Origin: Bradyrhizobium diazoefficiens
GTDB lineage: Bacteria > Pseudomonadota > Alphaproteobacteria > Rhizobiales > Xanthobacteraceae
NCBI RefSeq assembly: GCF_018131015.1
Contig: NZ_JAFCJJ010000030.1
Location: forward strand, 17,730 to 81,729
Length of the DNA stretch: 64,000 nt
Reading direction: 5' to 3'
Notes under the pieces: generated by a model
Seen by the model: the letters and a program-made list of their open reading frames with translations, nothing else
Database searches by the model: none
What the model was told of the DNA's origin: nothing
Made by a program: the position numbers and the translations under genes
Part shown: positions 38,917-47,475 of the stretch, piece after piece
Layout: each line of letters opens with the position of its first letter
Position numbering within the stretch: the stretch's first letter is position 1

Positions 38917-41900
38917 CGACGATCGAGCGGCTCAAGCAGACGGTCGCGCACATCGAGGCGACGCCTCCCGGCGCCGAACAGCCGCGCCAGGGCACCGCCT
39001 TCCTCCTGTCCCGGGAGCAGGTCCTCACATGCGCCCACTGTCTTGGGGACCGATCCGGCTACGCCGCGACTGCCAAGCTGCATTTCAGCGAATGGGAAGA
39101 TCCGGACCGGCAACGCGAGGCCACGGTCCAGTACGTGAATTGGGACACGGACGTCGCCTTGCTGTCGTTTAAGAAGCCCGCGCCGGTCGAACCAATGCCG
39201 CGAGCCTGCCGTGGCGAGAGGGGCGATGAGTGGGAGGGCTTCGGCTATCCCGCGCCAGTGGGAACAGACGGCCACACGTTCGACGGCACCATCGCCAATC
39301 CGCGGGCGCGTCACTACAATCAGGACGTGATGCAGCTCTCGTGCGGGCTGGCGCGCGACCAGCTGGGTGGAGCATCCGGGACCCCCATTGCCGCTTACGG
39401 CCATATCGTGGGCATGCTCACCAACCAGTTGCTGGGCTATTCGGCCGGGCCGCAGACGGTTATGCCGGTCTTCGACACGGTTTACGCACTGCCGATCGAG
39501 CGACTCCTGGCATCGGAGGAGTTTGGCCCGGCGGTCACGCCGGTCGCTCCGGACTGGAGAGAGCGGGTCGTCGCGCTTGCAACCGAATTCTCCCGCGCCG
39601 CCATGTCGAAGCGGATCGCGTCCGACGGCAAGTACAAGCCGGACCGCTACGTTGAACGCAACGACGTCACTGCTGCGTTCGACGGCTTCATGGCGCAGCG
39701 GGACAACCGCGTGTTCTTGGTCATCGCGAAAGCGGGGGCCGGAAAGACCACCGCGCTCGGACATCTGGCGCAGAGTCGCATCGCCGGACCGGGTGTATTT
39801 TTCCGGGGCGGCGTCGACAGATACGCGGTCGATGCGCTGCGGACATCGGTCGCTGATTCGATTTTGGACCCGATTTTCCAGGCAACGGGCGGACACCTGG
39901 AATGGGACGACCTGATGGATGTCCTGAAGCGGCGCGGTTCGGAGCTCGTGATCTTTATAGATGCGATCAACGAAACCGAGTTCGCGGAGATTAAAGAACG
40001 GCAGAAGGAATTGCAGGTTCTGCTCGAGTTCATCGAGGCGCTGCCGGCTCGCGTCGTGATCTCCTGCCGCGACGTGTTCTGGCGCTTCTTCATCGATCCC
40101 CGCGCGCAGAAGGACGATTTCTGGTGGCGCCATGTGTTTGACCCGACCTATCGCGTGCGCTGTGACGAGGCCAGACAGCAGTTTCGCGAGAAGCTTGCCG
40201 AAGCGGCGAAACTGGCCGAGAAGGCAGGACATCGCGCCAACGTCAATGTCCCGACGGAGGACGAGACCAAGGCGAGGGAGCAGGCTGCCGTCGATCAGGT
40301 TCCTCACAGACCATCGCTGACGCTCGGCGATTTCACGCCATCGGAGTTGGCGGTCGCGCTCGACAGATATCATCTGGATGTCGAGTCGGACGTGCTCAGA
40401 ACGCAGCTTCGCCATCCTCTTCTGTTGCGCCTCTACGCGGAGATCGCGGTCACCGACGATGTTTCGGAACTGATGACGCAGGGCGCATTACTCAAGCGGT
40501 ACCTGGACTACAAGCTGGCTTCCGTGAAAAACTCGCTACCCTCGCATGACGGGCGGGCAGGCAGTCAGCTGCTCGATCGGCTTGCCGCCGAAATGCGCAA
40601 GCAACGGTACGGCAGGATCAAGGATGACGTCTTGGAAGACATGGTCAAGGACAGCCCAGACCTACAGCAAATCAGGACCTATTTGCTCGATGAGGGGATC
40701 ATCCTGGAATATTTCGACGGCGGGTTGATCGGATTTCAATTCGATGCGTTGTTCGAATATGTCCTTAGCCGGCAAATCTCCGCGTCGGTGATGCGTGCGT
40801 GCGCGGAGAACCACATCAAGGGGCTGGCGGACACGCTCGCGACGGAGGCCGCGCAATTCGAAAGTCTGGTAGGCGCGATCGAATATAGCTGCACCGATAT
40901 CGAGGCGACCGATCCCACTTGCTGCCGCCGGATCCTCGATGCACTCGCCGCGACGACCTCGTTCGGGCGCGAGGTTTTCTTGCGGGTAATCGCTCAGCTC
41001 GAGGAGCCGTTGCATCAGGACGTCAGGAAGGCTTTGGTGGCGTCTCTCTGCGACCGTAACGTCGCCGGGAAGGTGGCGCGCGACGCGATCGTGCACGCGG
41101 TTGCGGTGCGTCCTTCCGATAGTGCCTCGTTTGCCACAACGCTTGCCTTGGAGGCGGACGATATTGCGATCGAGCGTTGTGCCTTGGCGATGCGTGAATC
41201 GGTCGTGGGGCTGGTGGATCGTGTCGCCATCCTTGCGAGATTGCTGACGTGCCGAAGTGCCGAGGCCGCGTTCGCGGCGGTCACGACGCTCAGGGAGATT
41301 TTCGCGGATGACTACCGGGGACACTCGCCCTCACGTCAACAGCTCAATTCGGATCTGCTGAAGCCGCTTTCCGAGATTACCCTGAATGGCGAAGTTTCGT
41401 ACTCCGGCCTTTCGCGGATCGTCGCAGGTCTCCTGCCCGAGCTTGTTGGGTGCGTTGACGGTGACGCGACGAGACGGATCGTTGCCGCATTCGTGGACCG
41501 ATCGGAATTTGTCGCCGTCATGCACGGTGGCTACCTGATTCCGCTGTGCGTTCAATGGCTCGAGGAGGAGTCCGCCGAGATCACAGTTTTGGTGGATGCG
41601 TCACACCGCAAGCCGGCTCTATCGATGCCGCTGTCCGGATTGATCATGCAGACGCTTGCCGAGGAGCCGGAAAAGGCAAAGTGGCTTCTGGCCGTGCTCC
41701 TGCGTGCGGCCTTGGCAAATGGCGCAAAAATGAATGTCGGCTGGATGATCTTTGTTCAAGCCTCCGAACTCTTTCCGCAGGTTCTTGACCAGGTGATTGC
41801 AGAGTTGGCGCCAGCGGAAGCTGTCGAGTTTCGAGCACAAAGTGAAGCACTCGGACTTGGTCATATCAGGGGACTCAATCGGTTCGCGCTGACCGTTTCC

Positions 41901-42971
41901 GATTTGGCGGGCACCGCGTTCATCTCGCTACTGTCGTCCCTGGGGCTGCTCATATGGCTGCCGGCCGGCGCCATCGATATTTGGGGGACCTCCATCCAGG
42001 TGGCGACGATTGCATCCATCTCGCTCCACTTCGGAGTTGTCATGCTGTTTGCTGATAGGAGCCTGACAATCGTTCTTCGCACGACCCCCCTGAACAGATG
42101 GTATGTGGTCGGAATTGAAGCCATCATAGCCGCGGCGCTGCTTCTTTTCCGGCCACCGTTCATCCCGAGTGTGGTGGCTGCACTCGCATTGTTTGGTGCG
42201 ACGTTCGGCTTTCGTCCAACGATGGCGTCGCCGCAGGGGCTCAAGGGGCTCGCGTTATCATTTGTGAGCGGCTGTGCATTGGGCGTCGTTGCAACCCCGA
42301 TCGTATGGTCGCTTGGCGCTAGCACGGGCTTGGTTGCTGCATTGGTTTTGGTCGCAGCCGTCTGGCGTTGCATTCGGATCTGGCTGCCATCGTTCTACTT
42401 CATGTTGTCACCGGCCTTCGTGATGGCCGTGGCCAAGGGCGCGATCGCGGTCGGGGCGGCAATCGCTATGGCCGATGTCTGGCGCGGATCTTTGCTTGAC
42501 ATCGTAGTTGTAACTCTCACGGCAGTCCTTGCTGTCAACTTGACGGCCGCGACCTTCTTGGAGTTCAAGAGTGGAGGCATCGTCGGTTCGCCCGGAAAAT
42601 TCGTTCGCGGGCCGATCTGCGCAGTGGCGGCCCTCGTCATCGCCGGGCTGGCTTGGTTTTCGCAATGGCTGTTGATGGGCATCGTGCTTGTCTCCGCCGT
42701 CTTTCTTCTGCTTCCGGCTCAGGGGGTGTCGAGGTGGTTCACCACGCGCCTCGGCACGGTCGCCGAGATAATGCTGTTCGGGTTTTGCGCTGCTCTCATT
42801 ATTTGGTGGCGATGGGATGCCGGGGATGGATGGGCGGCACTCTTTGCGACGACCACCTTGTGGACGAGCCTGTGCTCGTTCGCGACGATCCTTGCGGTCC
42901 TTGGAACTGTTGCCGGTTTCGTTCTCAGGAAGAGCTTGAAGCGGATGGGACCGATTGAGGAGGCGACTTGA
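38913..42971 (+). CDS. Trypsin-like protease - NACHT/STAND NTPase - multi-pass membrane fusion (defence-like module gene 2)
   Basis: A 1352-residue protein of three parts. Residues 20-200 form a trypsin-like protease with His42 ('LTCAHCLGD'), Asp80 ('NWDTDVALLSF') and Ser155 ('GGASGTPI'). Residues about 245-560 form a NACHT-type NTPase: Walker A 'AKAGAGKTT' (272-280, with Ala where the first Gly is usual), Walker B 'ELVIFIDAINE' (Asp350, Glu354) and 'VVISCRDVFW' (Arg386). A long helical region (about 560-985) follows, then about ten membrane helices (about 990-1340). GGGAGAG precedes the ATG, which overlaps the stop of gene 1. STAND proteins sense a trigger, assemble and activate a fused effector; here the protease is the likely effector and the membrane part may be sensor or anchor. 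A role in phage defence is inferred. Confidence 0.88.
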   Translation: MTTIERLKQTVAHIEATPPGAEQPRQGTAFLLSREQVLTCAHCLGDRSGYAATAKLHFSEWEDPDRQREATVQYVNWDTDVALLSFKKPAPVEPMPRACRGERGDEWEGFGYPAPVGTDGHTFDGTIANPRARHYNQDVMQLSCGLARDQLGGASGTPIAAYGHIVGMLTNQLLGYSAGPQTVMPVFDTVYALPIERLLASEEFGPAVTPVAPDWRERVVALATEFSRAAMSKRIASDGKYKPDRYVERNDVTAAFDGFMAQRDNRVFLVIAKAGAGKTTALGHLAQSRIAGPGVFFRGGVDRYAVDALRTSVADSILDPIFQATGGHLEWDDLMDVLKRRGSELVIFIDAINETEFAEIKERQKELQVLLEFIEALPARVVISCRDVFWRFFIDPRAQKDDFWWRHVFDPTYRVRCDEARQQFREKLAEAAKLAEKAGHRANVNVPTEDETKAREQAAVDQVPHRPSLTLGDFTPSELAVALDRYHLDVESDVLRTQLRHPLLLRLYAEIAVTDDVSELMTQGALLKRYLDYKLASVKNSLPSHDGRAGSQLLDRLAAEMRKQRYGRIKDDVLEDMVKDSPDLQQIRTYLLDEGIILEYFDGGLIGFQFDALFEYVLSRQISASVMRACAENHIKGLADTLATEAAQFESLVGAIEYSCTDIEATDPTCCRRILDALAATTSFGREVFLRVIAQLEEPLHQDVRKALVASLCDRNVAGKVARDAIVHAVAVRPSDSASFATTLALEADDIAIERCALAMRESVVGLVDRVAILARLLTCRSAEAAFAAVTTLREIFADDYRGHSPSRQQLNSDLLKPLSEITLNGEVSYSGLSRIVAGLLPELVGCVDGDATRRIVAAFVDRSEFVAVMHGGYLIPLCVQWLEEESAEITVLVDASHRKPALSMPLSGLIMQTLAEEPEKAKWLLAVLLRAALANGAKMNVGWMIFVQASELFPQVLDQVIAELAPAEAVEFRAQSEALGLGHIRGLNRFALTVSDLAGTAFISLLSSLGLLIWLPAGAIDIWGTSIQVATIASISLHFGVVMLFADRSLTIVLRTTPLNRWYVVGIEAIIAAALLLFRPPFIPSVVAALALFGATFGFRPTMASPQGLKGLALSFVSGCALGVVATPIVWSLGASTGLVAALVLVAAVWRCIRIWLPSFYFMLSPAFVMAVAKGAIAVGAAIAMADVWRGSLLDIVVVTLTAVLAVNLTAATFLEFKSGGIVGSPGKFVRGPICAVAALVIAGLAWFSQWLLMGIVLVSAVFLLLPAQGVSRWFTTRLGTVAEIMLFGFCAALIIWWRWDAGDGWAALFATTTLWTSLCSFATILAVLGTVAGFVLRKSLKRMGPIEEAT

Positions 42972-43060
42972 GCTTCCTGTACCGCAGGCCGCAGAGTGCT
43001 GGCGGCAGCCGAACCTTGTTGCATCGGCGGCGCTTCTTCACCCGACATTGCGCACGCCTC

Positions 43061-43098
43061 AAAACAAGAACTCGCCGCTCGGGCGGAGGGGCGAGTTC
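43061..43098 (-). terminator. Rho-independent terminator of the 43118 gene
   Basis: GAACTCGCC (43068-43076) pairs with GGCGAGTTC (43090-43098) around a 13-nt loop. On the minus strand TTCTTGTTTTG follows the stem. It lies 20 bp beyond the stop of the small leftward gene. Confidence 0.75.
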
Positions 43099-43099
43099 C

Positions 43100-43190
43100 T
43101 CAACGAAGCTTGAAACACTACCAGCGATAGACGCCGGTCAGAGTGCCGTTGCTGTTGCCTTCCGGACCGACATCGCCCTGCGTCGAGCTC
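43100..43190. repeat. Right copy of the diverged direct repeat flanking the module
   Basis: A 91-bp partner of 37054-37146 in the same orientation. It covers the last 70 bp of the small leftward gene and its 3' flank. Together the copies bracket 5.95 kb that contains only the phosphoesterase and protease-NTPase genes. Confidence 0.75.
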
Positions 43191-43395
43191 GGTGCCGGAT
43201 GATTGGGTCGGTTAAGGGCGCCGTAAAGGACCGGATGCGGATAGATCGCGCGGCGCTGGACCTCTCATAGGAGGGAGCGGGGCGGTCCCAGCCCGTGCGC
43301 GGGCCGTTCCAGTCGTAGGCTTGCGCCGACGCGGCACTGGCGCCTGCGACGAGCGAAGCCGTGATCAGGCAAAGGAGTTTCGAGTTGTCCTGCAT
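43118..43395 (-). pseudogene. Small exported-protein gene with an internal frameshift
   Basis: The ATG at 43395 follows AGGAG and opens a signal peptide ('MQDNSKLLCLITASLVAGAS', cleavage near ASAQA) and 'YDWNGPRTGWDRPAPSYERS'. In this frame translation ends at 43138 with an arginine-rich tail. The other frame, entered near 43244, gives 'YPHPVLYGALNRPNHPAPSS' and ends 'NGTLTGVYRW' at 43118, which looks like the natural C-terminus. One lost or two extra bases near 43244 would explain it. It could also be a sequencing error. The natural tail is also what is copied at 37072. Confidence 0.6.
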
Positions 43396-43645
43396 TGGAG
43401 ATGCTCCTGCTTGTGTCGGGAGCCAACCTTCGCAAGGGGGAGCGTTCCGGACCCACATGAAGTCGCCGCTCCCTGGAACAAGTATTTGATCCAGCCGCGA
43501 TATCCCGGAGGTTCTGCCGCACTTCATGCTTCGTTAACCCTGTTTCTTAACCAATAATTAATTATACGTTTGCGGGCGGGCGAGGGGCCGGCCTAGCGTG
43601 CCGCGGGGAGCCGCAATCGCAGAGGCCAACGAGTTGGTGCGTATC

Positions 43646-44116
43646 ATGATGTCCAGATCACATCGCAGATCATTTGGCAGATCATTTGGGGCGGTGCTTG
43701 CCTCGCTCGGTGCTGCCGTGCTCCTTGTCGTGCCCGAGAGCTTTGCCAGGCCCGGTGGCGCCGCGCCGCAGGGGTTGGCTGCCGCACCGCCGGCAGCCGT
43801 GCATCCGCATCCGCCGATCGGGCCGGCGGGGCGATTCCACCGCCGCAACAATCCCTTCGTGTATTGGCCGGGCGGCGGCGGATTCTTCTACGACGGCGCG
43901 TCCTACAACCAGCCCTTCGTCGACAACGCCGCGCAGCTCTCCAACGACGTGCGCTACACCTACACCTATGACGTTCCCTGGGACTGGACGCATCGCTTCC
44001 CGCCGAACGTCGTGCCGTCCGACCGGCCCTATGTGCCGAGCTGTCCGTCGGAGACGGTGACGGTGCCCGGCCGCGATGGCGGCGAGCACACCGTCAACAT
44101 CATGCGCTGCTACTAA
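43646..44116 (+). CDS. Exported protein of unknown function
   Basis: A 156-residue protein with a basic N-terminus and hydrophobic signal ('AVLASLGAAVLLVVPESFA'), a Pro/Ala/His-rich stretch, and a C-terminal part with 'NNPFVYWPGGGGFFYDG' and two Cys ('PSCPSETVTVPGRDGG', 'IMRCY') that could form a disulfide. Two adjacent ATGs (43646, 43649) are possible. It is a periplasmic or surface protein without known family. Confidence 0.68.
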   Translation: MMSRSHRRSFGRSFGAVLASLGAAVLLVVPESFARPGGAAPQGLAAAPPAAVHPHPPIGPAGRFHRRNNPFVYWPGGGGFFYDGASYNQPFVDNAAQLSNDVRYTYTYDVPWDWTHRFPPNVVPSDRPYVPSCPSETVTVPGRDGGEHTVNIMRCY

Positions 44117-44130
44117 ACAGCGCTCTCCGC

Positions 44131-44448
44131 TCAGGGAATCCCTGCCGCGGCGGCGCGGTCGCGATCGGACTGCCGCCGCCTGACGGCTGCGAGCTCGCGG
44201 CTGCACGCCGCAAATTTGGGCGTATCCGGGCGCAGTCCGAACTGGCTGCAGACATCGCGATCCTCGTCCGCAATGCTGCGCGCCAGCTCCGCCTCGGCGG
44301 CCTCGCGCGTTGCGGCTCCCGAGACGAGCAGGGCGTGAAGCCCTAGCGCGGCCACGACGGCAAGCAGCAGCGAAGCTGCGCGTGCGGAGCGCGGCAGCTC
44401 GCCGCTCGCGGGTTGAGGCGGTCGAGCCTTGGTTCTGGCTTCGGTCAT
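44131..44448 (-). CDS. Single-span membrane protein with CxxxG...C motif
   Basis: A 105-residue protein. A short basic cytoplasmic tail is followed by a membrane helix ('AASLLLAVVAALGLHALLVSG') and a helical domain with 'DVCSQFGLRPDTPKFAACSR', where the Cys pair frames a Gly-x-Arg-Pro-x-Thr turn seen in many tiny Bradyrhizobium proteins. GAGAGG precedes the ATG at 44448. It is convergent with the upstream exported-protein gene. Confidence 0.68.
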   Translation of the reverse strand: MTEARTKARPPQPASGELPRSARAASLLLAVVAALGLHALLVSGAATREAAEAELARSIADEDRDVCSQFGLRPDTPKFAACSRELAAVRRRQSDRDRAAAAGIP

Positions 44449-44795
44449 GAAATCCTCTCGTGATGAAAAATATCGATCTCTGAAAAATGATCGTCGCAAA
44501 GGGCCGCCCGGCAATATCAGCGGCCACCCGCATTCATACAGGCTGCGCAGCAGCACCGACGTGAAGCAGATTACCAAAATCGGGTTCGGCGGGATCCGGG
44601 TCTCGCTGGACAGGGATGGCGGGACGGGGGGCACGAACGTTTGCAAAATGACCCGAAACGGACGTCAAGGATTGGACAGCTGCCGAGGGCACGAGTTGGC
44701 CTGAATTTGCGGCATCGGTGAGCGTTGAACCTGCGTTTGATCGAAGATACGCTGGCAAATGCTCGTTTAGCAGCATGGGGATCCAGGGGGGCGTG
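44449..44795. other. Intergenic region without a supported gene
   Basis: It separates the divergent 44131 and 44796 genes. A 91-codon open frame (44429-44704 plus) overlaps the start of the leftward gene and has no ribosome site or domain. The A-rich GATGAAAAATATCGATC (about 44461) may belong to the leftward promoter. Confidence 0.4.
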
Positions 44796-46499
44796 ATGGT
44801 CCGCAAGTCAACGACGTTGGCGATCGTTGCTATGGGCATGTGGTTCGCGTGGGCCGCAAACGCCGGGGCGCAGCAGCCGGAGCCTGGCGCGCCTGACCTG
44901 GTCCTTGTTAACGGCAAGGTTCTGACGCTGGACGATCGATCGACTGTCACGGAGGCAGTCGCCGTTGCAGATGGCAAGATCGTCGCGACCGGAAGCAGTG
45001 CTTCGATGAAGTCGCTTGCCGGCGCCCGGACCCGCGTGCTCGATCTTTCCGGCAAGACCGTCATTCCCGGATTGATCGATACGCACGCTCACTTCAAGGC
45101 CGCGGGTCTCGGCGACTATGTTGTCATCATGGGCCGGGCCAGGACCGTCGCAGAAGCGCTCGAAGCCATCAAGGCCTTCGCTGCGAAGAGGAAGCCGGGC
45201 GAGTGGATCGTCGGTGGCGCGTGGCACCCGCCTTCCCAGCTTGCCGAGAAGCGCTATCTGACGAGGCAGGAGATCGACAGTGTTGCGCCGAACAATCCGG
45301 TCTATCTCCGCACCGTCGGGCATTTCTCGATGGCAAACACCATGGCCCTGCAACGGGTCGGCGTCGACAAGACCACCGCGGATCCCAGTGGTGGAAAGTT
45401 CGAGCGCGACGCGGCTGGTGAATTGACCGGCCTCCTCGTGGAGACGGCGATCGATCCCGTCGAGAAGGCCGTGCCGCCCTGGACGGAAGACGATGAAATC
45501 CGGCAATTCACCATTGCCGAAAGCTTTCTGAACAGCTTCGGGATCACCAGCGCGATCGAGGGCGCCACGGAGGCGCGCGATATCCGTACGCTGCAGAAGC
45601 TTGCCGCATCAGGGAAGGCGACCTTGCGCACCGGCGTGATGTTTCGACCGGAGCCTCCGGCCGATTTGACCGCATGGGAAGCGATCCTGTCGGGCAACGG
45701 GGCCGCGTCAGGGTTTGGCGACGATTGGCTCAAGTTCGCCGGCATCAAGATCTTCTACGATGGCGGCATGACGCTGAAGACGGCGCTGATGCGCGACGTC
45801 TATCCGGACTCGCATGACAACTACCATGGCATTGCGCAGCAGACGCCCGAGCGGCTGAAGCAACTCGTCTCCATCTGCAATCGCTATGACTGGCGTGTCG
45901 GTGTTCACGTGGTCGGTGACCTCGGTATTGACCAGGTGCTCGATGCGTTCGAGGCAGTCGACAAGGAAAAATCGATCCGCGACCGTCGCTTCGTCCTCAT
46001 CCACGCCAGCCTGATCCGGCCCGAACAGATGGAGCGCGCGCAAAGGCTGGGGGTTCGTGTCGATTTCCAGAACGCTTTCATGTGGGACAAGGCCGCGACC
46101 GTCGAACGCTTTCTCGGGCGAGCGACCGCCGACCGCGCCGTTCCGACCAAAACGTTGATCGAAAAAATGGGGCTCAACAGCCTCGGCGCCGGGACCGATT
46201 TTCCCGTCAATCCGATCAACCCCTTCCTCAACATGTACGTCATGGTGACCAGGAAGGACCCCAACGGAAACGCCTACGGCCCGGCAGAAGCCATTACGCG
46301 CGAGCAGGCCCTGCGTCTCTACACCAGCGCTGCCTCGCACTACAATTTCGATGAAGCGCGCAAAGGGACCATCGAGCCCGGAAAGCTTGCGGACATGGTG
46401 GTGCTCTCCGCCGATTACACTTCCGTGCCGGAGGAGCAGATCAAGGACATCAAGGCGGACCTGACCCTCGTCGGCGGCAAGGTCGTCTTTCAGCGCTGA
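44796..46499 (+). CDS. YtcJ-like metal-dependent amidohydrolase, exported
   Basis: A 567-residue amidohydrolase-3 family protein with a signal peptide ('TTLAIVAMGMWFAWAANAGA'). 'VIPGLIDTHAHFKA' gives the HxH metal motif, 'VGVHVVGDLGIDQVLDAF' and 'FVLIHASLIRPEQM' the later His ligands, and 'LGAGTDFPVNPINPF' the conserved Asp. 'ITREQALRLYTSAASHYNFD' and 'GTIEPGKLADMVVLSADYTS' are the usual C-terminal hallmarks. It hydrolyses an amide or imide in the periplasm; the substrate is unknown. GGGGGGCGTG lies before the ATG; a GTG at 44793 is also possible. Confidence 0.87.
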   Translation: MVRKSTTLAIVAMGMWFAWAANAGAQQPEPGAPDLVLVNGKVLTLDDRSTVTEAVAVADGKIVATGSSASMKSLAGARTRVLDLSGKTVIPGLIDTHAHFKAAGLGDYVVIMGRARTVAEALEAIKAFAAKRKPGEWIVGGAWHPPSQLAEKRYLTRQEIDSVAPNNPVYLRTVGHFSMANTMALQRVGVDKTTADPSGGKFERDAAGELTGLLVETAIDPVEKAVPPWTEDDEIRQFTIAESFLNSFGITSAIEGATEARDIRTLQKLAASGKATLRTGVMFRPEPPADLTAWEAILSGNGAASGFGDDWLKFAGIKIFYDGGMTLKTALMRDVYPDSHDNYHGIAQQTPERLKQLVSICNRYDWRVGVHVVGDLGIDQVLDAFEAVDKEKSIRDRRFVLIHASLIRPEQMERAQRLGVRVDFQNAFMWDKAATVERFLGRATADRAVPTKTLIEKMGLNSLGAGTDFPVNPINPFLNMYVMVTRKDPNGNAYGPAEAITREQALRLYTSAASHYNFDEARKGTIEPGKLADMVVLSADYTSVPEEQIKDIKADLTLVGGKVVFQR

Positions 46500-46519
46500 A
46501 CCGGCGCCGGTTGGCCAGC

Positions 46520-47362
46520 CTAGCCCAGTTCAAAACTGGTCACGCCGAAGACGCGGTCGAGCCGCAATGGCGGGATCGCTCCCGTGTACATCCGCGCCGT
46601 TTCGAATGCCGGCTTCAGGGCCAGGGATTCCGCAAGGGCGATCGCCGCGTGGTTGGTCGCGGGGATGTCGAGGAAAATCTCGCCAGTGCCGGTGGCGGCC
46701 AGCAGGGCCTGCAGGATTATCTCCGCCGCGGCAGGGTCGTCGGCGACCAGCGGGCCGATCTTGTGGCCGGTCCGGCATGGGCGGATCACGCCCCATCCTT
46801 TGAGCCGGCCGTCGCGGATGAGCGCGCGACTGAGGTGGCCGGGCGCGCCGATCCAGGCGCGGAGGAAGGCGCCGCGCGGGGCGGGAAACACGGTGGCGTC
46901 GTCCTGCTCCACCATCGCGAACGGAATTGTGTCGAGGGCGACGACGCCGGCCGGCGGGGCCGGCGGCGCGGTGAGGATGCCGCCATAGCGGATATTGGCA
47001 TAGGCAAGCGCGAAGCCGGATTTCCGGTAATTGTCCTGCTGCGCCACGACGCCGTCGAGCCCGATCACGCGAGACCTCGCGTGCGCGATCGCGGCGTTCC
47101 AGATGCGCAGGCCATGGCCGGCGCCGCGAAATTTTGGCCGTACGATGTAGAAGCCGAGGAAGGCGAAGCGGTCATCGTAATTGACGCAGGAGACGGTCGC
47201 GACCGGCTCGCCCTCGAGCTCGCCGACGAAAAAGCCCTGCGCGTCCGGGATCGCGAAGCAGGCGGCGTCCGCAAGGCCCGGATTCCAGCCCTCCGCCGCG
47301 GCCCAGTCCAGCGCGATCGACATCTCCTCGGGGCGGAGGTTGCGGATCTGCAGCTCGCTCAT
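46520..47362 (-). CDS. GNAT-family N-acetyltransferase, two-domain
   Basis: A 280-residue protein. The N-terminal GNAT domain (about 5-140) has 'LGFYIVRPKFRGAGHGLRIW', the acetyl-CoA-binding motif A. The C-terminal half (about 150-280) resembles a second, degenerate GNAT domain of the YitH type ('LDIPATNHAAIALAESLALK'). The acceptor is unknown. The ATG at 47362 is preferred over one at 47431, which would add a basic tail. It is divergent from the SDR gene. Confidence 0.83.
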   Translation of the reverse strand: MSELQIRNLRPEEMSIALDWAAAEGWNPGLADAACFAIPDAQGFFVGELEGEPVATVSCVNYDDRFAFLGFYIVRPKFRGAGHGLRIWNAAIAHARSRVIGLDGVVAQQDNYRKSGFALAYANIRYGGILTAPPAPPAGVVALDTIPFAMVEQDDATVFPAPRGAFLRAWIGAPGHLSRALIRDGRLKGWGVIRPCRTGHKIGPLVADDPAAAEIILQALLAATGTGEIFLDIPATNHAAIALAESLALKPAFETARMYTGAIPPLRLDRVFGVTSFELG

Positions 47363-47475
47363 CTCAAATCGCTCATGACGGGACCGGCGAGGGTAGACCT
47401 GCCGGCAAATCTGGCGGTAGAAGGCCGTCATGATAGGCCGGGAGACCGGCGCGCCTCAAGACAGGGATGATCGTC

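Noticed and set aside
38814..40415. A 533-codon minus-strand frame across the protease-NACHT start.
   Set aside because: It is antisense to a protease triad and NACHT motifs; the product is Arg/His-rich without domain.
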